Shown here piece by piece: positions 25,372 to 34,454 of a stretch of 64,000 nt of DNA. Under the pieces are notes generated by a model. The model searched no databases, was not told where the DNA came from, and saw only the letters and a program-made list of their open reading frames with translations. The position numbers and the translations under genes were made by a program. The number at the start of each line of letters is the position of its first letter. The stretch's first letter is position 1. This stretch comes from Sinorhizobium kostiense. Lineage in GTDB: Bacteria; Pseudomonadota; Alphaproteobacteria; Rhizobiales; Rhizobiaceae. Location of the stretch: positions 363,479 through 427,478 of the forward strand of contig NZ_JAGILA010000005.1 in the NCBI RefSeq assembly GCF_017874595.1, given 5' to 3'.

Positions 25372-27084
25372 ATGACGACGAATTCTAAAGGATCGCAGTC
25401 TCCCACCCATCTGGTCACGGCCCTCAGGGCCTGCTCCGGGGCCTTCTGCCTCGTTTTCCTCTATAGCTGCGGCTATAACCTCTTCCTGCTCGCCCCCTCC
25501 ATATACCTCCTGCAGATCTACGATCGCGTCCTTTCGAGCCGCAGCGCCGACACGCTCATCATGCTGACGCTGATCATCGCGGCGGCCGTGGTGGTCGGAT
25601 CTATCCTGGACATCGTCAGGCGGGCCGCCCTTACGCGGATCGGCAGCTGGCTCGATCACCGGTTGCGGCCGGTCGTGCTCACCGCCTGCTTCGAATGCGG
25701 AGCGCGCGCCGATGCGGGCCTCGCCAACGAGTGCTACAAGGACCTGTCGAACTTGCGCCAGTTCCTCGATGCGCCGGCCAGCGCATTGCTCTTCGATATT
25801 CCATGGGCGCCGGTGTTCCTGCTTCTCCTGTTTCTGGTTCACCCGGTGCTCGGAGCCATCGGCCTGATGACCGCGGTTGCCCTGCTTCTCATGGCGGTCC
25901 TCACCGAATTGGCGACGCGGCAGCCGCTGGCGCAGGCAAGCGCCGCACTCGCGCGCAGCCAGCTGCGTTTCGCAAACGCCTTGCGGTATATCCAGGTCAT
26001 CCGCGCCATGAACATGCTGAACGGTGCCACCCAGCTCGTTTATCGCGACGCGGAGACGGCGAGACATGCCCAGGACGGCGCGATGCAGCGGGCCGAGATC
26101 ATCCTCGGGCTATCCAAGTCCGTTCGCATGCTCGCGCAGATCCTGATGATGGGCGCTGCGACCTGGCTCGTCCTCGAGGAGAACGGGAACCCGGGCATTA
26201 TCTTCGTCTCGAGCCTGTTGCTCGGCCGGGGGCTCGCGCCGATCGAGGGCGCCATCGGCGCGTGGCGCGCCGTCGCCTTTGCCTATGCCGCCTTCAATCG
26301 CGTCAACCGCATGCTGGTCGCGGTCGTAGCCGAGAACAGGGTCAGGACGGTGCCGATGCCGGAGGGGAGCGGCCTCGTGCTCGACCGCGTCGGCTATGTG
26401 CTTGCTCCGGCCAATCGCCAGATATTGAACGGCGTCAGCATGCGGCTCGTGCCCGGCGATTGCCTGGCGCTGATCGGACCGTCCGGGTCCGGCAAATCGA
26501 CGCTCGGCAGGATCATCGCCGGCGTGCAGCCGGCGACTTTCGGCTGCGCGCTCCTCGGCGGCGTCGATATCTCGGCCCTGCCGCTCTACGGCGGCATGCG
26601 CCTTGTCGGCTACCTGCCGCAGGACATCGAACTGTTCGGCGGCGCGGTCAAGGACGTCATCGGCCGGCTGGACGGCACCGATGCCGGCAAGGTCGTCGAG
26701 GCGGCCAAGCTCGTTGGGTTGCACGACACGATCATGCGGCTGCCGCAGGGATACGACACCGATATCGGCGAAGGCGGCTCATCGCTGTTGCGTGCTCAAC
26801 GCCAGCAGCTTGGGCTGGCAAGGGCGGTCTATGGCAATCCCGCGCTTGTCGTTCTCGACGATCCGAATTCGAGCCTGGACTACGAAGGCGAGCGCAGGCT
26901 GTTCGCCGCCATCAGCCGCATGCGAGCGATGCGGATGATGGTCGTCGTCATCACCCATCGCATGGGGATCCTCCCGGTCACGAACAAGATCGCCATCATG
27001 CGCGACGGCGCGATGGAGGCGTTCGGCGACAGCGACTGGATCTTCGATACTTATCTTCAATCTCCAGCCCGGTCGGGCACCTAA
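25372..27084 (+). CDS. Type I secretion ABC transporter with altered ATPase motifs
   Basis: This 570-residue PrtD/PrsD-type half transporter starts at ATG 25372 (GTG 25342 would add ten residues). The membrane domain (about residues 20-310) has paired helices such as VVVGSILDIVRR and the FDIPWAPVFLLLLFLVHPVL stretch. The nucleotide-binding domain has Walker A GPSGSGKST and an H-loop histidine (VVVITHRM). Its signature motif reads LLRAQRQQ where LSGGQRQR is expected, and Walker B ends in LDDP, so the catalytic glutamate is Asp. It lies downstream of the two glycine-rich proteins and 115 bases before the HlyD gene. ATP turnover may be slow or need a partner. Confidence 0.92.
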   Translation: MTTNSKGSQSPTHLVTALRACSGAFCLVFLYSCGYNLFLLAPSIYLLQIYDRVLSSRSADTLIMLTLIIAAAVVVGSILDIVRRAALTRIGSWLDHRLRPVVLTACFECGARADAGLANECYKDLSNLRQFLDAPASALLFDIPWAPVFLLLLFLVHPVLGAIGLMTAVALLLMAVLTELATRQPLAQASAALARSQLRFANALRYIQVIRAMNMLNGATQLVYRDAETARHAQDGAMQRAEIILGLSKSVRMLAQILMMGAATWLVLEENGNPGIIFVSSLLLGRGLAPIEGAIGAWRAVAFAYAAFNRVNRMLVAVVAENRVRTVPMPEGSGLVLDRVGYVLAPANRQILNGVSMRLVPGDCLALIGPSGSGKSTLGRIIAGVQPATFGCALLGGVDISALPLYGGMRLVGYLPQDIELFGGAVKDVIGRLDGTDAGKVVEAAKLVGLHDTIMRLPQGYDTDIGEGGSSLLRAQRQQLGLARAVYGNPALVVLDDPNSSLDYEGERRLFAAISRMRAMRMMVVVITHRMGILPVTNKIAIMRDGAMEAFGDSDWIFDTYLQSPARSGT

Positions 27085-27199
27085 GAGTGGGATGCGCTCA
27101 CATGCGTTCGGGCCCCCAGATGCTTGTTCTTGCCAGATTGGCGCGACGTCAGGCGGCTGCAGCTCGCTTAAAAAATCTCGCGAAGGAGGCGCCAGACCC

Positions 27200-28624
27200 A
27201 TGCAACTCATGAGGATCGAACCTTCCTTCGACCGGCCCCGTGGACAGGAGATCGACGGACGGCTTTGCGAGGCGGCCGCCATACCGGCCTCCTCCCCCTT
27301 TGCCAACGCCCCATTGACGCTTGCAGACGCATCCCCGATGTCGAGATTGCGCCGGGTCGTCTGGACGGGAAATCTGCTGGTCGGTGTTTTCGTCATCGGC
27401 TTGGGCGCGTGGTCGACCTATGCGCCGCTCAGCAGCGCGGCCATTGCTTCGGGCATCGTCGAGGCGGAAACCAACCGCAAGATCATCCAGCATCTCGAGG
27501 GCGGCATCGTCAGGCGGATTCTCGTCAAGAACGGCGACGCCGTCGCCGCCGGCGAGGTTCTGATCGAGCTCGACGACACCAAACCGCGAACCGAGCGCGA
27601 CGGTCTGCGCTGGCAATTGTGGGATGCGAAAGCAAGACGTGCACGGCTGACCGCCGAGCAGAAAGGCTCCGATCACATCGCCTATCCGCCGGACCTTGTG
27701 GAACTCGCGGCCAAGTATCGGGCGGTCGAGGACATTCTGGCCGGGCAACAGAAGATATTCGACGCGCGGCGGCAGGTCATGCGTTCGGAAACCGCGATCA
27801 CGCAGCAGAAGATCAAGCAGGTCCTGGAGGAGATCGCGGGCCTCAGCGCCCAGAAGGTCGCCTTGATGGAAAGAATCGATATCTCCCGCCGGGAGCTCAG
27901 GACCGCCTCGGGGCTTAAGGCGAAGGGCCTGGAAAGAATAAGCCGGGTCCTCATGCTGGAGCGAGAAAGAGCCGATATCGGCGGCCAGATCGGCGAAGTT
28001 GGAGCCCGCATCTCGCGCGCCCATCAGGTGATAAGCGAGGCTCAGGCCCATCTCGTCAAGCTGCGTAGCGATCGTTCGAACGAAGTCGCTCTCACCTTGC
28101 GCGACACGCAGAGCCAGCTGCTGCAGTTGGGCGAACGCCTGCTCGCGATCGACCACCAGTTGGAGAGGACCAAGGTCCGGGCACCCGAAGACGGGATCAT
28201 CATGGACCTGCGCGTCCATACGGCGGGCGGCGTCATCGGCGCCGGAGAGCCCTTGGCCGACCTCGTGCCGGGCGCCGCCCGGCTCGTCGTTGCGGCGCGG
28301 ATAAAGCCGGAGGACATCAATCAGGTCCATCCGGGACTCGAGGCCCAGGTCCATCTCATCCCTTATGATCAGAGACGGGTCCCCCTCCTCACGGGAACGG
28401 TCGAGTATGTCTCTGCGGATCATCTGGTCGATCGGCAAAGCGGGCATTCCTATTACGCGGCGACCATCCGCGTGACGGACGAGCGGCTGGAAAGAATGGC
28501 CGATGTGAAGATGATCCCCGGAATGCCCGTCCAGACGATGATCATGACCGGAACGAGCAGCGTGGCGATCTATGCATTGCAGCCACTCCTCGACAGTTTC
28601 AACAGGGCGTTTCGGGAGAACTGA
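27200..28624 (+). CDS. Type I secretion membrane fusion protein, HlyD family
   Basis: A 474-residue protein from ATG 27200 (AAGGAGG upstream; the open frame from 27092 is probably leader). An N-terminal tail of about 55 residues precedes a transmembrane helix (NLLVGVFVIGLGAWSTYAPL). The HlyD half motif NRKIIQHLEGGIVRRILVKN, a coiled-coil hairpin (about 150-330), KVRAPEDGIIMDLRVHTAGG and a C-terminal beta domain follow. It is the partner of the ABC protein just upstream. Compared with the pair at 1-1671, this one has a longer cytoplasmic N-terminus. The outer-membrane channel (TolC) would come from elsewhere in the genome. Confidence 0.93.
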   Translation: MQLMRIEPSFDRPRGQEIDGRLCEAAAIPASSPFANAPLTLADASPMSRLRRVVWTGNLLVGVFVIGLGAWSTYAPLSSAAIASGIVEAETNRKIIQHLEGGIVRRILVKNGDAVAAGEVLIELDDTKPRTERDGLRWQLWDAKARRARLTAEQKGSDHIAYPPDLVELAAKYRAVEDILAGQQKIFDARRQVMRSETAITQQKIKQVLEEIAGLSAQKVALMERIDISRRELRTASGLKAKGLERISRVLMLERERADIGGQIGEVGARISRAHQVISEAQAHLVKLRSDRSNEVALTLRDTQSQLLQLGERLLAIDHQLERTKVRAPEDGIIMDLRVHTAGGVIGAGEPLADLVPGAARLVVAARIKPEDINQVHPGLEAQVHLIPYDQRRVPLLTGTVEYVSADHLVDRQSGHSYYAATIRVTDERLERMADVKMIPGMPVQTMIMTGTSSVAIYALQPLLDSFNRAFREN

Positions 28625-28725
28625 GCAGTTGGGGCGTCGGTCGGAGCTTTGGCGGTGCGGGTGGACCGCGAAGGATCCGCCTTTGTGTGCGTTGGGAGTC
28701 ACGTCGCGCCTCGAAGGAAACGAAG

Positions 28726-28995
28726 ATGGGCAAGCGAAAATTCAACGACGAAGAAGTGATGGGTATACTCAAAGAGCATCGAGACGGCGCGACTGTATTG
28801 GATGTCTGCCATCGGCACGGCATCAGCGCGCCGACCTTCTACCGCTGGCAGTCGTCGCAGCTTAAGGGTTCGGACATCTACGCCAAGCGTATCAAGGCGC
28901 TGGAGCAGGAGAATCAAAGGCTGAAGACGTTGCTCGCCGAGGCCATGCTGACCGCGGCAACGCTCAGCGAAATGCTCGAAAAGACGCCGCACTGA
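28726..28995 (+). CDS. Orphan IS3-type transposase OrfA (helix-turn-helix, leucine zipper)
   Basis: This 89-residue protein matches the OrfA/HTH_Tnp_1 pattern: FNDEEVMGILKEHRDG, HTH VLDVCHRHGISAPTFYRW, then a leucine-heptad coiled coil (KALEQENQRLKTLLAEA). No OrfB catalytic half follows, and I see no flanking inverted repeats or target duplication. The 3' end overlaps the convergent LuxR-type gene by 32 bases. ATG 28726 has GAAGGAAAC upstream. Either a relic or a domesticated DNA-binding protein. Confidence 0.75.
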   Translation: MGKRKFNDEEVMGILKEHRDGATVLDVCHRHGISAPTFYRWQSSQLKGSDIYAKRIKALEQENQRLKTLLAEAMLTAATLSEMLEKTPH

Positions 28996-29737
28996 CCACA
29001 TTTCCGGCTGCGCTCCCGCCATTCCCACCGCCGCCCGAACGTCCCCCCAGGAGCGCGACAACCTCCGTCCGGTTCTGCACCTGGAGCTTGCGCATGATGT
29101 GCTGCAGATGCATCTTCACGGTGTGGTCGGAGAGATGAAGCTTGTCGGCGATGACCTTGTTCGAAGAACCGCATCTGAGCTCGGCAAGCACGTCAACCTC
29201 GCGCGGCGTGAAGTTGGCGAATGCGAATTCGCTTCCGCGCGCGACCGATTGCGGTTCTTGGCCATCGTCGTCATTGGCGCAAGCGCCATCCTTGATCGCT
29301 CGCAGCGGATCCGGACAGAAGATGCCGCCGGCGAGAACCAGTCTCAAGCCGGCGAGCGCAAGCTCGATCCGGATCGATGGCGTGAAAAAACCGCGAACCC
29401 CCATCTTGAGCACTTCAGCGGCTGTCGCCATGTCGTCCGTGTCCGCCAGCACGGCCACCGGCGCATCAGAAAATCGCTCCCGGATTTCCGCAAGCTCGGC
29501 AGGCAAGCTGCGGCTGCCCACGCATCTTCCCGCCAGGTCGAGCGTGATCAGGCGTACGTCCATCCCGACGGCCCGGTCGAGGCCCTCGGTCGAAACCATG
29601 TCGAGGATGTTCCAGCCGACGAGTTCGCGCTCGAGAAGGGTCACTATGACCGTACGTGCGAGCGTGTGATGCTGAATGACGATCCCGGTCGGCGCACTGC
29701 CGCCGTTGTGGCGCGGCGTTCCTGAATAGATGGACAC
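28964..29737 (-). CDS. LuxR/NarL-type transcriptional regulator
   Basis: A 257-residue protein from GTG 29737 (GGGGGTTGACTC upstream). Residues about 15-150 form a receiver-like domain (RLITLDLAG with one Asp, then MATAAEVLKMGVRGFF), but the acidic pocket is incomplete, so phosphorylation is uncertain. The C-terminal GerE domain reads ANFTPREVDVLAELRCGSSN, KVIADKLHLSDHTVKMHLQH and IMRKLQVQNRTE. The tail is Gly/Ala-rich. It faces the orphan OrfA and is the nearest regulator to the type I secretion and repeat-protein genes, so it may control them. Confidence 0.88.
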   Translation of the reverse strand: MSIYSGTPRHNGGSAPTGIVIQHHTLARTVIVTLLERELVGWNILDMVSTEGLDRAVGMDVRLITLDLAGRCVGSRSLPAELAEIRERFSDAPVAVLADTDDMATAAEVLKMGVRGFFTPSIRIELALAGLRLVLAGGIFCPDPLRAIKDGACANDDDGQEPQSVARGSEFAFANFTPREVDVLAELRCGSSNKVIADKLHLSDHTVKMHLQHIMRKLQVQNRTEVVALLGGRSGGGGNGGSAAGNVVSAASFRAFR

Positions 29738-30186
29738 GAGTCAACCCCCAGGATTGTGCAACCAATTAGTGTCGCCTAAAGTATGCCCGTTCTTGTATCA
29801 TGTCATGAGATAAACAGGATTAATCCCGTCGGGGTAAGTATAGATAAAGCGTTGCGAACAAACGGAAAAAACCATCCCGACATCATCCTGCAACAGCTCT
29901 TGTAACATATATTGAGCGGAGATATGTCAGCCCTCCCACGGCATCTGGCAAGCCGCGATCCAGGGTCGGGGCGCATAGCCTTGTCGGCTGGGAGCTTGAG
30001 ATAACCGCCCCCAGAACGGCGGGTCTCGCCAAGCGACCTTGCATCGCTCGCGCCGCCCCGCGGAAACGTCCCGCGCGGGCTCCCGTGCCGCTGGTCGTGC
30101 AGCATGATGATAATGTCGTAGACAGGCTCAAATCGCGTCGCTGCACGCTCTAATATCCGGCCAAACACCAACTAGGGTCGCAATCC
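29738..30186. other. Intergenic region, no convincing gene
   Basis: This 449-base space lies between the divergent LuxR-type gene and the FAD/GcvT gene. A minus-strand frame over 29803-30171 has poor composition and looks like a shadow. The left part is AT-rich (ATGAGATAAACAGGATTAAT near 29806) and probably holds the LuxR-type promoter. No clear operator was found. Confidence 0.5.
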
Positions 30187-32748
30187 ATGGCAGAGTTTCC
30201 ACAAAGGGCGAAAGTCGTAATCGTAGGTCTGGGTGGCATCGTCGGCGCGTCGATCGCCCATCACCTGATCGAGCGCGGATGGGACGATATCGTCGGTATC
30301 GACAAGTCGGGCATTCCGACCGACATCGGCTCGACGGCGCATGCCTCGGACTTCTGCTACACGACCAGCCATGACTACCTTTCGGTCTGGACGACGCAAT
30401 ACTCGATCGACTTCTTCGAGAAGATGGGCCACTACGCCCGCATCGGCGGCCTGGAAGTCGCCCGCACCGGTGATCACACCTGGATGGAGGAGATCAAGCG
30501 CAAGCTTTCCTCCGCCAAAGCCTTCGGCACCCGCGCGCACTATGTCTCGCCGGCCGAAATCAAGAAGATGTTCCCGCTGATCGAGGAAGATCAGGTCATG
30601 GGCGGCATGTTCGACCCGGATGCCGGCCTCGTCATCCCGCGCTCGCAGACGGTAGCCGGCAAGCTGGTCGATGCGGCGGAAAAGTCCGGCAAGCTCAAGG
30701 TCTTCGGCAATACGCCGGCGACTTCGCTCCTCGTCGAGAACGGTCGCATCAAAGGCGTGGTCACGCATCGCGGCACGATCATGGCCGATCATGTCGTCGT
30801 CTGCGCCGGCATCTGGGGCCGCCTGATCGCCGAAATGGTCGGCGAAGACCTGCCGGTCATGCCAGTCGACCATCCGCTCACCTTCTTCGGCCCGTACAAC
30901 GAATTCGAAGGCACAGGGAAGGAAATCGGTTTCCCGCTGCTGCGCGACCAGGGCAACTCGGCCTATATGCGCGACACCGGCGACCCGAAGACCACCGAGG
31001 GCGGCCAGATCGAGTGGGGCTATTACGAGGCCACCAATCCGCGCCTCTGCCATCCCCGCGACATTCTCGAAAAGCACGAGGCACGCCTGTCGCCCTCGCA
31101 GCGCGACCTCGAGATGGAGCAGATCATCGAGCCGCTCGAGCGCGCCATGGAACTGACACCGATCCTCGGCGAGCTCGGCTATAACGAAGGCCACTCCTTC
31201 AACGGCCTCTTGCAGGTCTCGGCCGCCGGCGGCCCCTCCTGCGGCGAGAGCCAGAAGGTGCGCGGCCTTTGGTACTGCGTCGCCATCTGGGTGAAGGACG
31301 GTCCCGGCTACGGCAAGCTGATCGCCGACTGGATGACGGACGGGCGCACCGAAATCGACCATGCCTCGATCGACTACGCCCGCTTCTACCCCCACCAGCT
31401 TGAAGAGAAGTTCATCGAGGCGCGCTGCTTCGAGGCGGCGCAGAAGATCTACTTCCCGGCCGTGCATCCGCGCGAGCCTTATGCCGGCGGCCGTAACGTC
31501 AAGCGCTCGCCCTTCTACGAGCGCGAGGTGGAGCTCGGCGGCTATTTCATGGAACTCGGCGGCTGGGAGCGCGCGCACGGCTATGCCGCCAACGAGCATC
31601 TCCTCGAAAAATACGGCAACCGCGTTCCGGTGCGCGAGAACGAGTGGGACAACCGCCACTTCTGGCGCGTTTCCAACGCCGAACATCTGGCGATGAGCGA
31701 GGATTGCGGCATCGTCAACCTGTCGCACTTCCACATGGTCGACATCGAGGGCCCGGACCACGTCGAGCTTCTCGAGTGGCTTTGCGCCGCCAAGATCGGC
31801 GGAGACGGCAATATCGGCAAGGGCATCTACACCCACTTCCTCGATGACGAGGGCATGGTTCGGGCCGACTTCACCGTCTTCCGCATGGCCGACCGCTGCC
31901 GCCTCGTGAACGGCGCCGATGCCGGCCCGCGCGACTTCCATTACATGCGCCGTGTCGCGGAAGACCGCGGCCTCGACGTCACCATCACCGACGTCTCGGA
32001 AAAGTTCACCACCATCGGCATCTGGGGGCCCAATGCCCGTGAAACGCTGAAGAAGGTCGTTGCCGATCCGGCCGGCCTCGATCCTGAGAACTTCCCCTTT
32101 GCCGCGATCAAGCAGATCGAGATCGCCGGCAAGCCGGTCTCCGCCTTCCGTATCTCCTATGTCGGCGAGCAGGGCTGGGAACTGCACATGAAGTACGAGG
32201 ACGGCCTGGCCGTCTGGGATGCGCTGCGCGCCACGGGCGTCATGGCCTTCGGCGTCGAGACCTATGCCAACTCGCGCCGCATGGAAAAGAGCCTGCGCCT
32301 GCAGAACGCGGATCTTCTTACCCAGTACAACCTCATCGAGGCCGACCTTGCCCGTCCGAAGGTCAAGGAAGCAGACTTCCGCGGCAAGGCGAAGCATCTG
32401 GAGTACAAGGCGCGCGAGCACCAGCCCGCCATGCTCTGCACGCTCGTCATGACGGAGAACACCGACAGGAACGGCGTGAAGCGCTACCCGGTCGGCAACC
32501 TGCCGGTCATGGATCCGGAGACCGGCGAGGTGCTGGTCGACGAGCTCGGCCGTCGCTCCTACACCACCTCCATCGCCTATGGCCCGACGATCGGCAAGAA
32601 CATCGCGCTTGCCTACCTGCCGTGGGCCTATTGCCAGGAAGGTCGCAGGCTCAATGTCGAGTATTTCGCCGAGACCTATCCGGTCGAGGTGGTCGGCATC
32701 GGCTATAAGCCGCTCTACGACCCGGAAAACCTGAAGCCGCGGACCTGA
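30187..32748 (+). CDS. FAD-dependent oxidoreductase with GcvT domains (sarcosine/dimethylglycine dehydrogenase type)
   Basis: A protein of 853 residues. The N-terminal FAD-binding oxidoreductase has the ADP-binding motif IVGLGGIVGASIAHHLIERG (about residues 12-31) and a long DAO fold. From about residue 420 a GcvT domain and C-terminal GcvT-C barrel follow (LRLQNADLLTQY, then VEVVGIGYKPLYDP at the end). Such proteins remove methyl groups from dimethylglycine, sarcosine or related N-methyl amines and pass the C1 unit to tetrahydrofolate. A terminator follows. It sits 2.7 kb from another demethylase-like flavoprotein, so the region may handle N-methylated compounds. The true substrate cannot be read from sequence. 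Confidence 0.9.
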   Translation: MAEFPQRAKVVIVGLGGIVGASIAHHLIERGWDDIVGIDKSGIPTDIGSTAHASDFCYTTSHDYLSVWTTQYSIDFFEKMGHYARIGGLEVARTGDHTWMEEIKRKLSSAKAFGTRAHYVSPAEIKKMFPLIEEDQVMGGMFDPDAGLVIPRSQTVAGKLVDAAEKSGKLKVFGNTPATSLLVENGRIKGVVTHRGTIMADHVVVCAGIWGRLIAEMVGEDLPVMPVDHPLTFFGPYNEFEGTGKEIGFPLLRDQGNSAYMRDTGDPKTTEGGQIEWGYYEATNPRLCHPRDILEKHEARLSPSQRDLEMEQIIEPLERAMELTPILGELGYNEGHSFNGLLQVSAAGGPSCGESQKVRGLWYCVAIWVKDGPGYGKLIADWMTDGRTEIDHASIDYARFYPHQLEEKFIEARCFEAAQKIYFPAVHPREPYAGGRNVKRSPFYEREVELGGYFMELGGWERAHGYAANEHLLEKYGNRVPVRENEWDNRHFWRVSNAEHLAMSEDCGIVNLSHFHMVDIEGPDHVELLEWLCAAKIGGDGNIGKGIYTHFLDDEGMVRADFTVFRMADRCRLVNGADAGPRDFHYMRRVAEDRGLDVTITDVSEKFTTIGIWGPNARETLKKVVADPAGLDPENFPFAAIKQIEIAGKPVSAFRISYVGEQGWELHMKYEDGLAVWDALRATGVMAFGVETYANSRRMEKSLRLQNADLLTQYNLIEADLARPKVKEADFRGKAKHLEYKAREHQPAMLCTLVMTENTDRNGVKRYPVGNLPVMDPETGEVLVDELGRRSYTTSIAYGPTIGKNIALAYLPWAYCQEGRRLNVEYFAETYPVEVVGIGYKPLYDPENLKPRT

Positions 32749-32769
32749 CGGTTTCCAAGTTCAGATCAC

Positions 32770-32804
32770 AGGCGAGTCCGCTCAACCGGCGGGCTCGCCT
32801 TTTT
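32770..32804 (+). terminator. Rho-independent terminator after the FAD/GcvT gene
   Basis: AGGCGAG and CTCGCCT pair, with inner CCG/CGG around CTCAAC, and are followed by a TTTTTG run. Confidence 0.88.
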
Positions 32805-32918
32805 GTATCCGGGTCGCGTCCGGGACAGTTCCATCGCCGCCATCACCGGTAGCAGGCCTTTTCTTCTGCAAAACCTCCCATAGGTAATTATCGAAGGTTT
32901 TCATTCGGGGGAGATCGC

Positions 32919-33080
32919 ATGTCCATTCTGATCAGCATCCTGATCACCTTTCTTGTCGTCATCCTCGTGCTTTATCTTGTGAACCGCCTGCCGTTGGATG
33001 GGCGCACGAAGCAGATCGTCCAGGCGATCGTGATCATCATCGGCGTCCTGTCGCTGCTGCGCTATCTGGCGGTGTTTTGA
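32919..33080 (+). CDS. Small two-helix membrane protein (Thivi_2564-like)
   Basis: A 53-residue protein from ATG 32919 with CGGGGGAGATCGC upstream. Two hydrophobic helices (ILISILITFLVVILVLYLVN and [20 protein letters not shown]) flank a short loop VNRLPLDGRTKQ. This matches the layout of the Thivi_2564 family of tiny membrane proteins that is common in proteobacteria. Its 3' end overlaps the convergent otsA by 19 bases. Function unknown. Confidence 0.75.
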   Translation: MSILISILITFLVVILVLYLVNRLPLDGRTKQIVQAIVIIIGVLSLLRYLAVF

Positions 33081-34453
33081 GCCTGATGCAGGCATGAGAG
33101 AAAGTCGTCGCACCAGCGATAGACGTCGTGCTCGCGAAGCCTCGCCATCATCGCCCGCCACCGCTCGATCCGCGCATCCTGGGGCATGACGAGCGCCCTT
33201 TCGATCGCGTGCGCCATCGACTCCGGGTCATAGGGATTGACGAGGACCGCTCCCTCAAGTTCCCTGGCGGCGCCAGCAAAGCGTGAGAGCACGAGAACGC
33301 CGGGATCATGCGGGTTCTGCGCGGCGACATATTCCTTCGCGACCAGGTTCATTCCGTCGCGAAGCGGCGTCACCAGGCCGACGCGCGCCATGCGATAGAG
33401 ACCGGCCAGTTCCGGGCGGCCGAGGGACTGGTTGATGTAGTGCACGGGCACCCAGTCGATGGTTCCGAGATCCCCGTTGACGCGCCCCGCGAGTTCCGCG
33501 ACGTCCTTCTGCATCGCCAGATATTCCGGGACTTCCGAGCGGGACTTCGGGGTGATCTGCAGCAAGAGCGTCTTGCCGATGCGATGATCGTTGGCCTGAA
33601 GGAAACGGCGGAAGGCGACGATGCGCTGGTCGATGCCCTTGGAATAATCGAGGCGGTCGACGCCGATCACGACGTCATAGCCCGCGATCCTGCGATAGTT
33701 CTCCTGCAGAGCCTCATCGCGCGCGGCCTGATCCGCCAGGCTTTCGAACTCGGCCGTATCGATGCTGATCGGAAAGACGCCGCAGCGAAACAACCGTCCA
33801 TAGGCTCGGCAGAAGCCGCCTTCGACGAGGTCGCCGCAGCCCTCTCGTCGCAGGCATTCGGCGAAGTTGCTGAGGTCATAGCCGGTATGAAAGCCGACGA
33901 GGTCGTAGGAGGAAAGCCCGCGCAGCAAGGTGTCGTAGATCGGCACGGTGAAGAGGATGTCCGCCGGCGGCCAGGGGATATGCAGGAAGAAGCCGATCCG
34001 GTTGCGGCAGCCGCGCCTGCGCAGTTCTTCCGCCAGCGGGATCAGGTGGTAGTCGTGCACCCATATGACGTCGTCCTCCTGCAGAAGCGGCATCAGCAGG
34101 TCCGCGAAGAGACGGTTGACCCGGTAGTAACCGGACATTTCCTGCCTGGCATATTCGGCAAGATCGACCCGGCAGTGGAAGATCGGCCAGAGCACCCTGT
34201 TGGCAAAGCCGTTGTAGTATTCGTCCAGATCCTTCTGCGCGAGATCGGTCAGCGCATAGGTTATCCCGCCGGCCTCCCGCGTAATGAGCGCCGGCGGCTC
34301 CTCTTCGCCCTTGACCTCGCCCGACCAGCCCATCCAGAGACCGTCCTTCTTCTTGAGCGCGGCGTTAAGCGCAATCGCCATTCCGCCCGGCGGGGGCGAG
34401 CCGTGCTCGTCGGGCAGCGGAACCCTGTTGGAGACGACGATCAGTCGAGCCAT
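33062..34453 (-). CDS. otsA: Trehalose-6-phosphate synthase OtsA
   Basis: This 463-residue glycosyltransferase family 20 enzyme makes trehalose-6-phosphate from UDP-glucose and glucose-6-phosphate. Visible landmarks are the start [15 protein letters not shown] for UDP-glucose binding, [26 protein letters not shown] and [16 protein letters not shown] with the RxDxxKG-like loop, then [20 protein letters not shown] 34453 lies one base after the otsB stop, so the genes are co-translated. It serves osmoprotection and stress tolerance. Convergent overlap with the small membrane gene at 33080. Confidence 0.97.
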   Translation of the reverse strand: MARLIVVSNRVPLPDEHGSPPPGGMAIALNAALKKKDGLWMGWSGEVKGEEEPPALITREAGGITYALTDLAQKDLDEYYNGFANRVLWPIFHCRVDLAEYARQEMSGYYRVNRLFADLLMPLLQEDDVIWVHDYHLIPLAEELRRRGCRNRIGFFLHIPWPPADILFTVPIYDTLLRGLSSYDLVGFHTGYDLSNFAECLRREGCGDLVEGGFCRAYGRLFRCGVFPISIDTAEFESLADQAARDEALQENYRRIAGYDVVIGVDRLDYSKGIDQRIVAFRRFLQANDHRIGKTLLLQITPKSRSEVPEYLAMQKDVAELAGRVNGDLGTIDWVPVHYINQSLGRPELAGLYRMARVGLVTPLRDGMNLVAKEYVAAQNPHDPGVLVLSRFAGAARELEGAVLVNPYDPESMAHAIERALVMPQDARIERWRAMMARLREHDVYRWCDDFLSCLHQAQNTAR

Positions 34454-34454
34454 G

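Noticed and set aside
28687..28995. Complete, active insertion sequence at the OrfA gene
   Set aside because: No OrfB, no flanking inverted repeats and no target duplication visible.
29803..30171. Minus-strand frame upstream of the FAD/GcvT gene
   Set aside because: Unusual composition, no ribosome-binding site and no family pattern.
30172..32421. Long minus-strand open frame of 749 residues opposite the FAD/GcvT gene
   Set aside because: It mirrors the codon bias of the plus-strand gene, has no recognisable domains, and the plus-strand protein has clear FAD and GcvT motifs.
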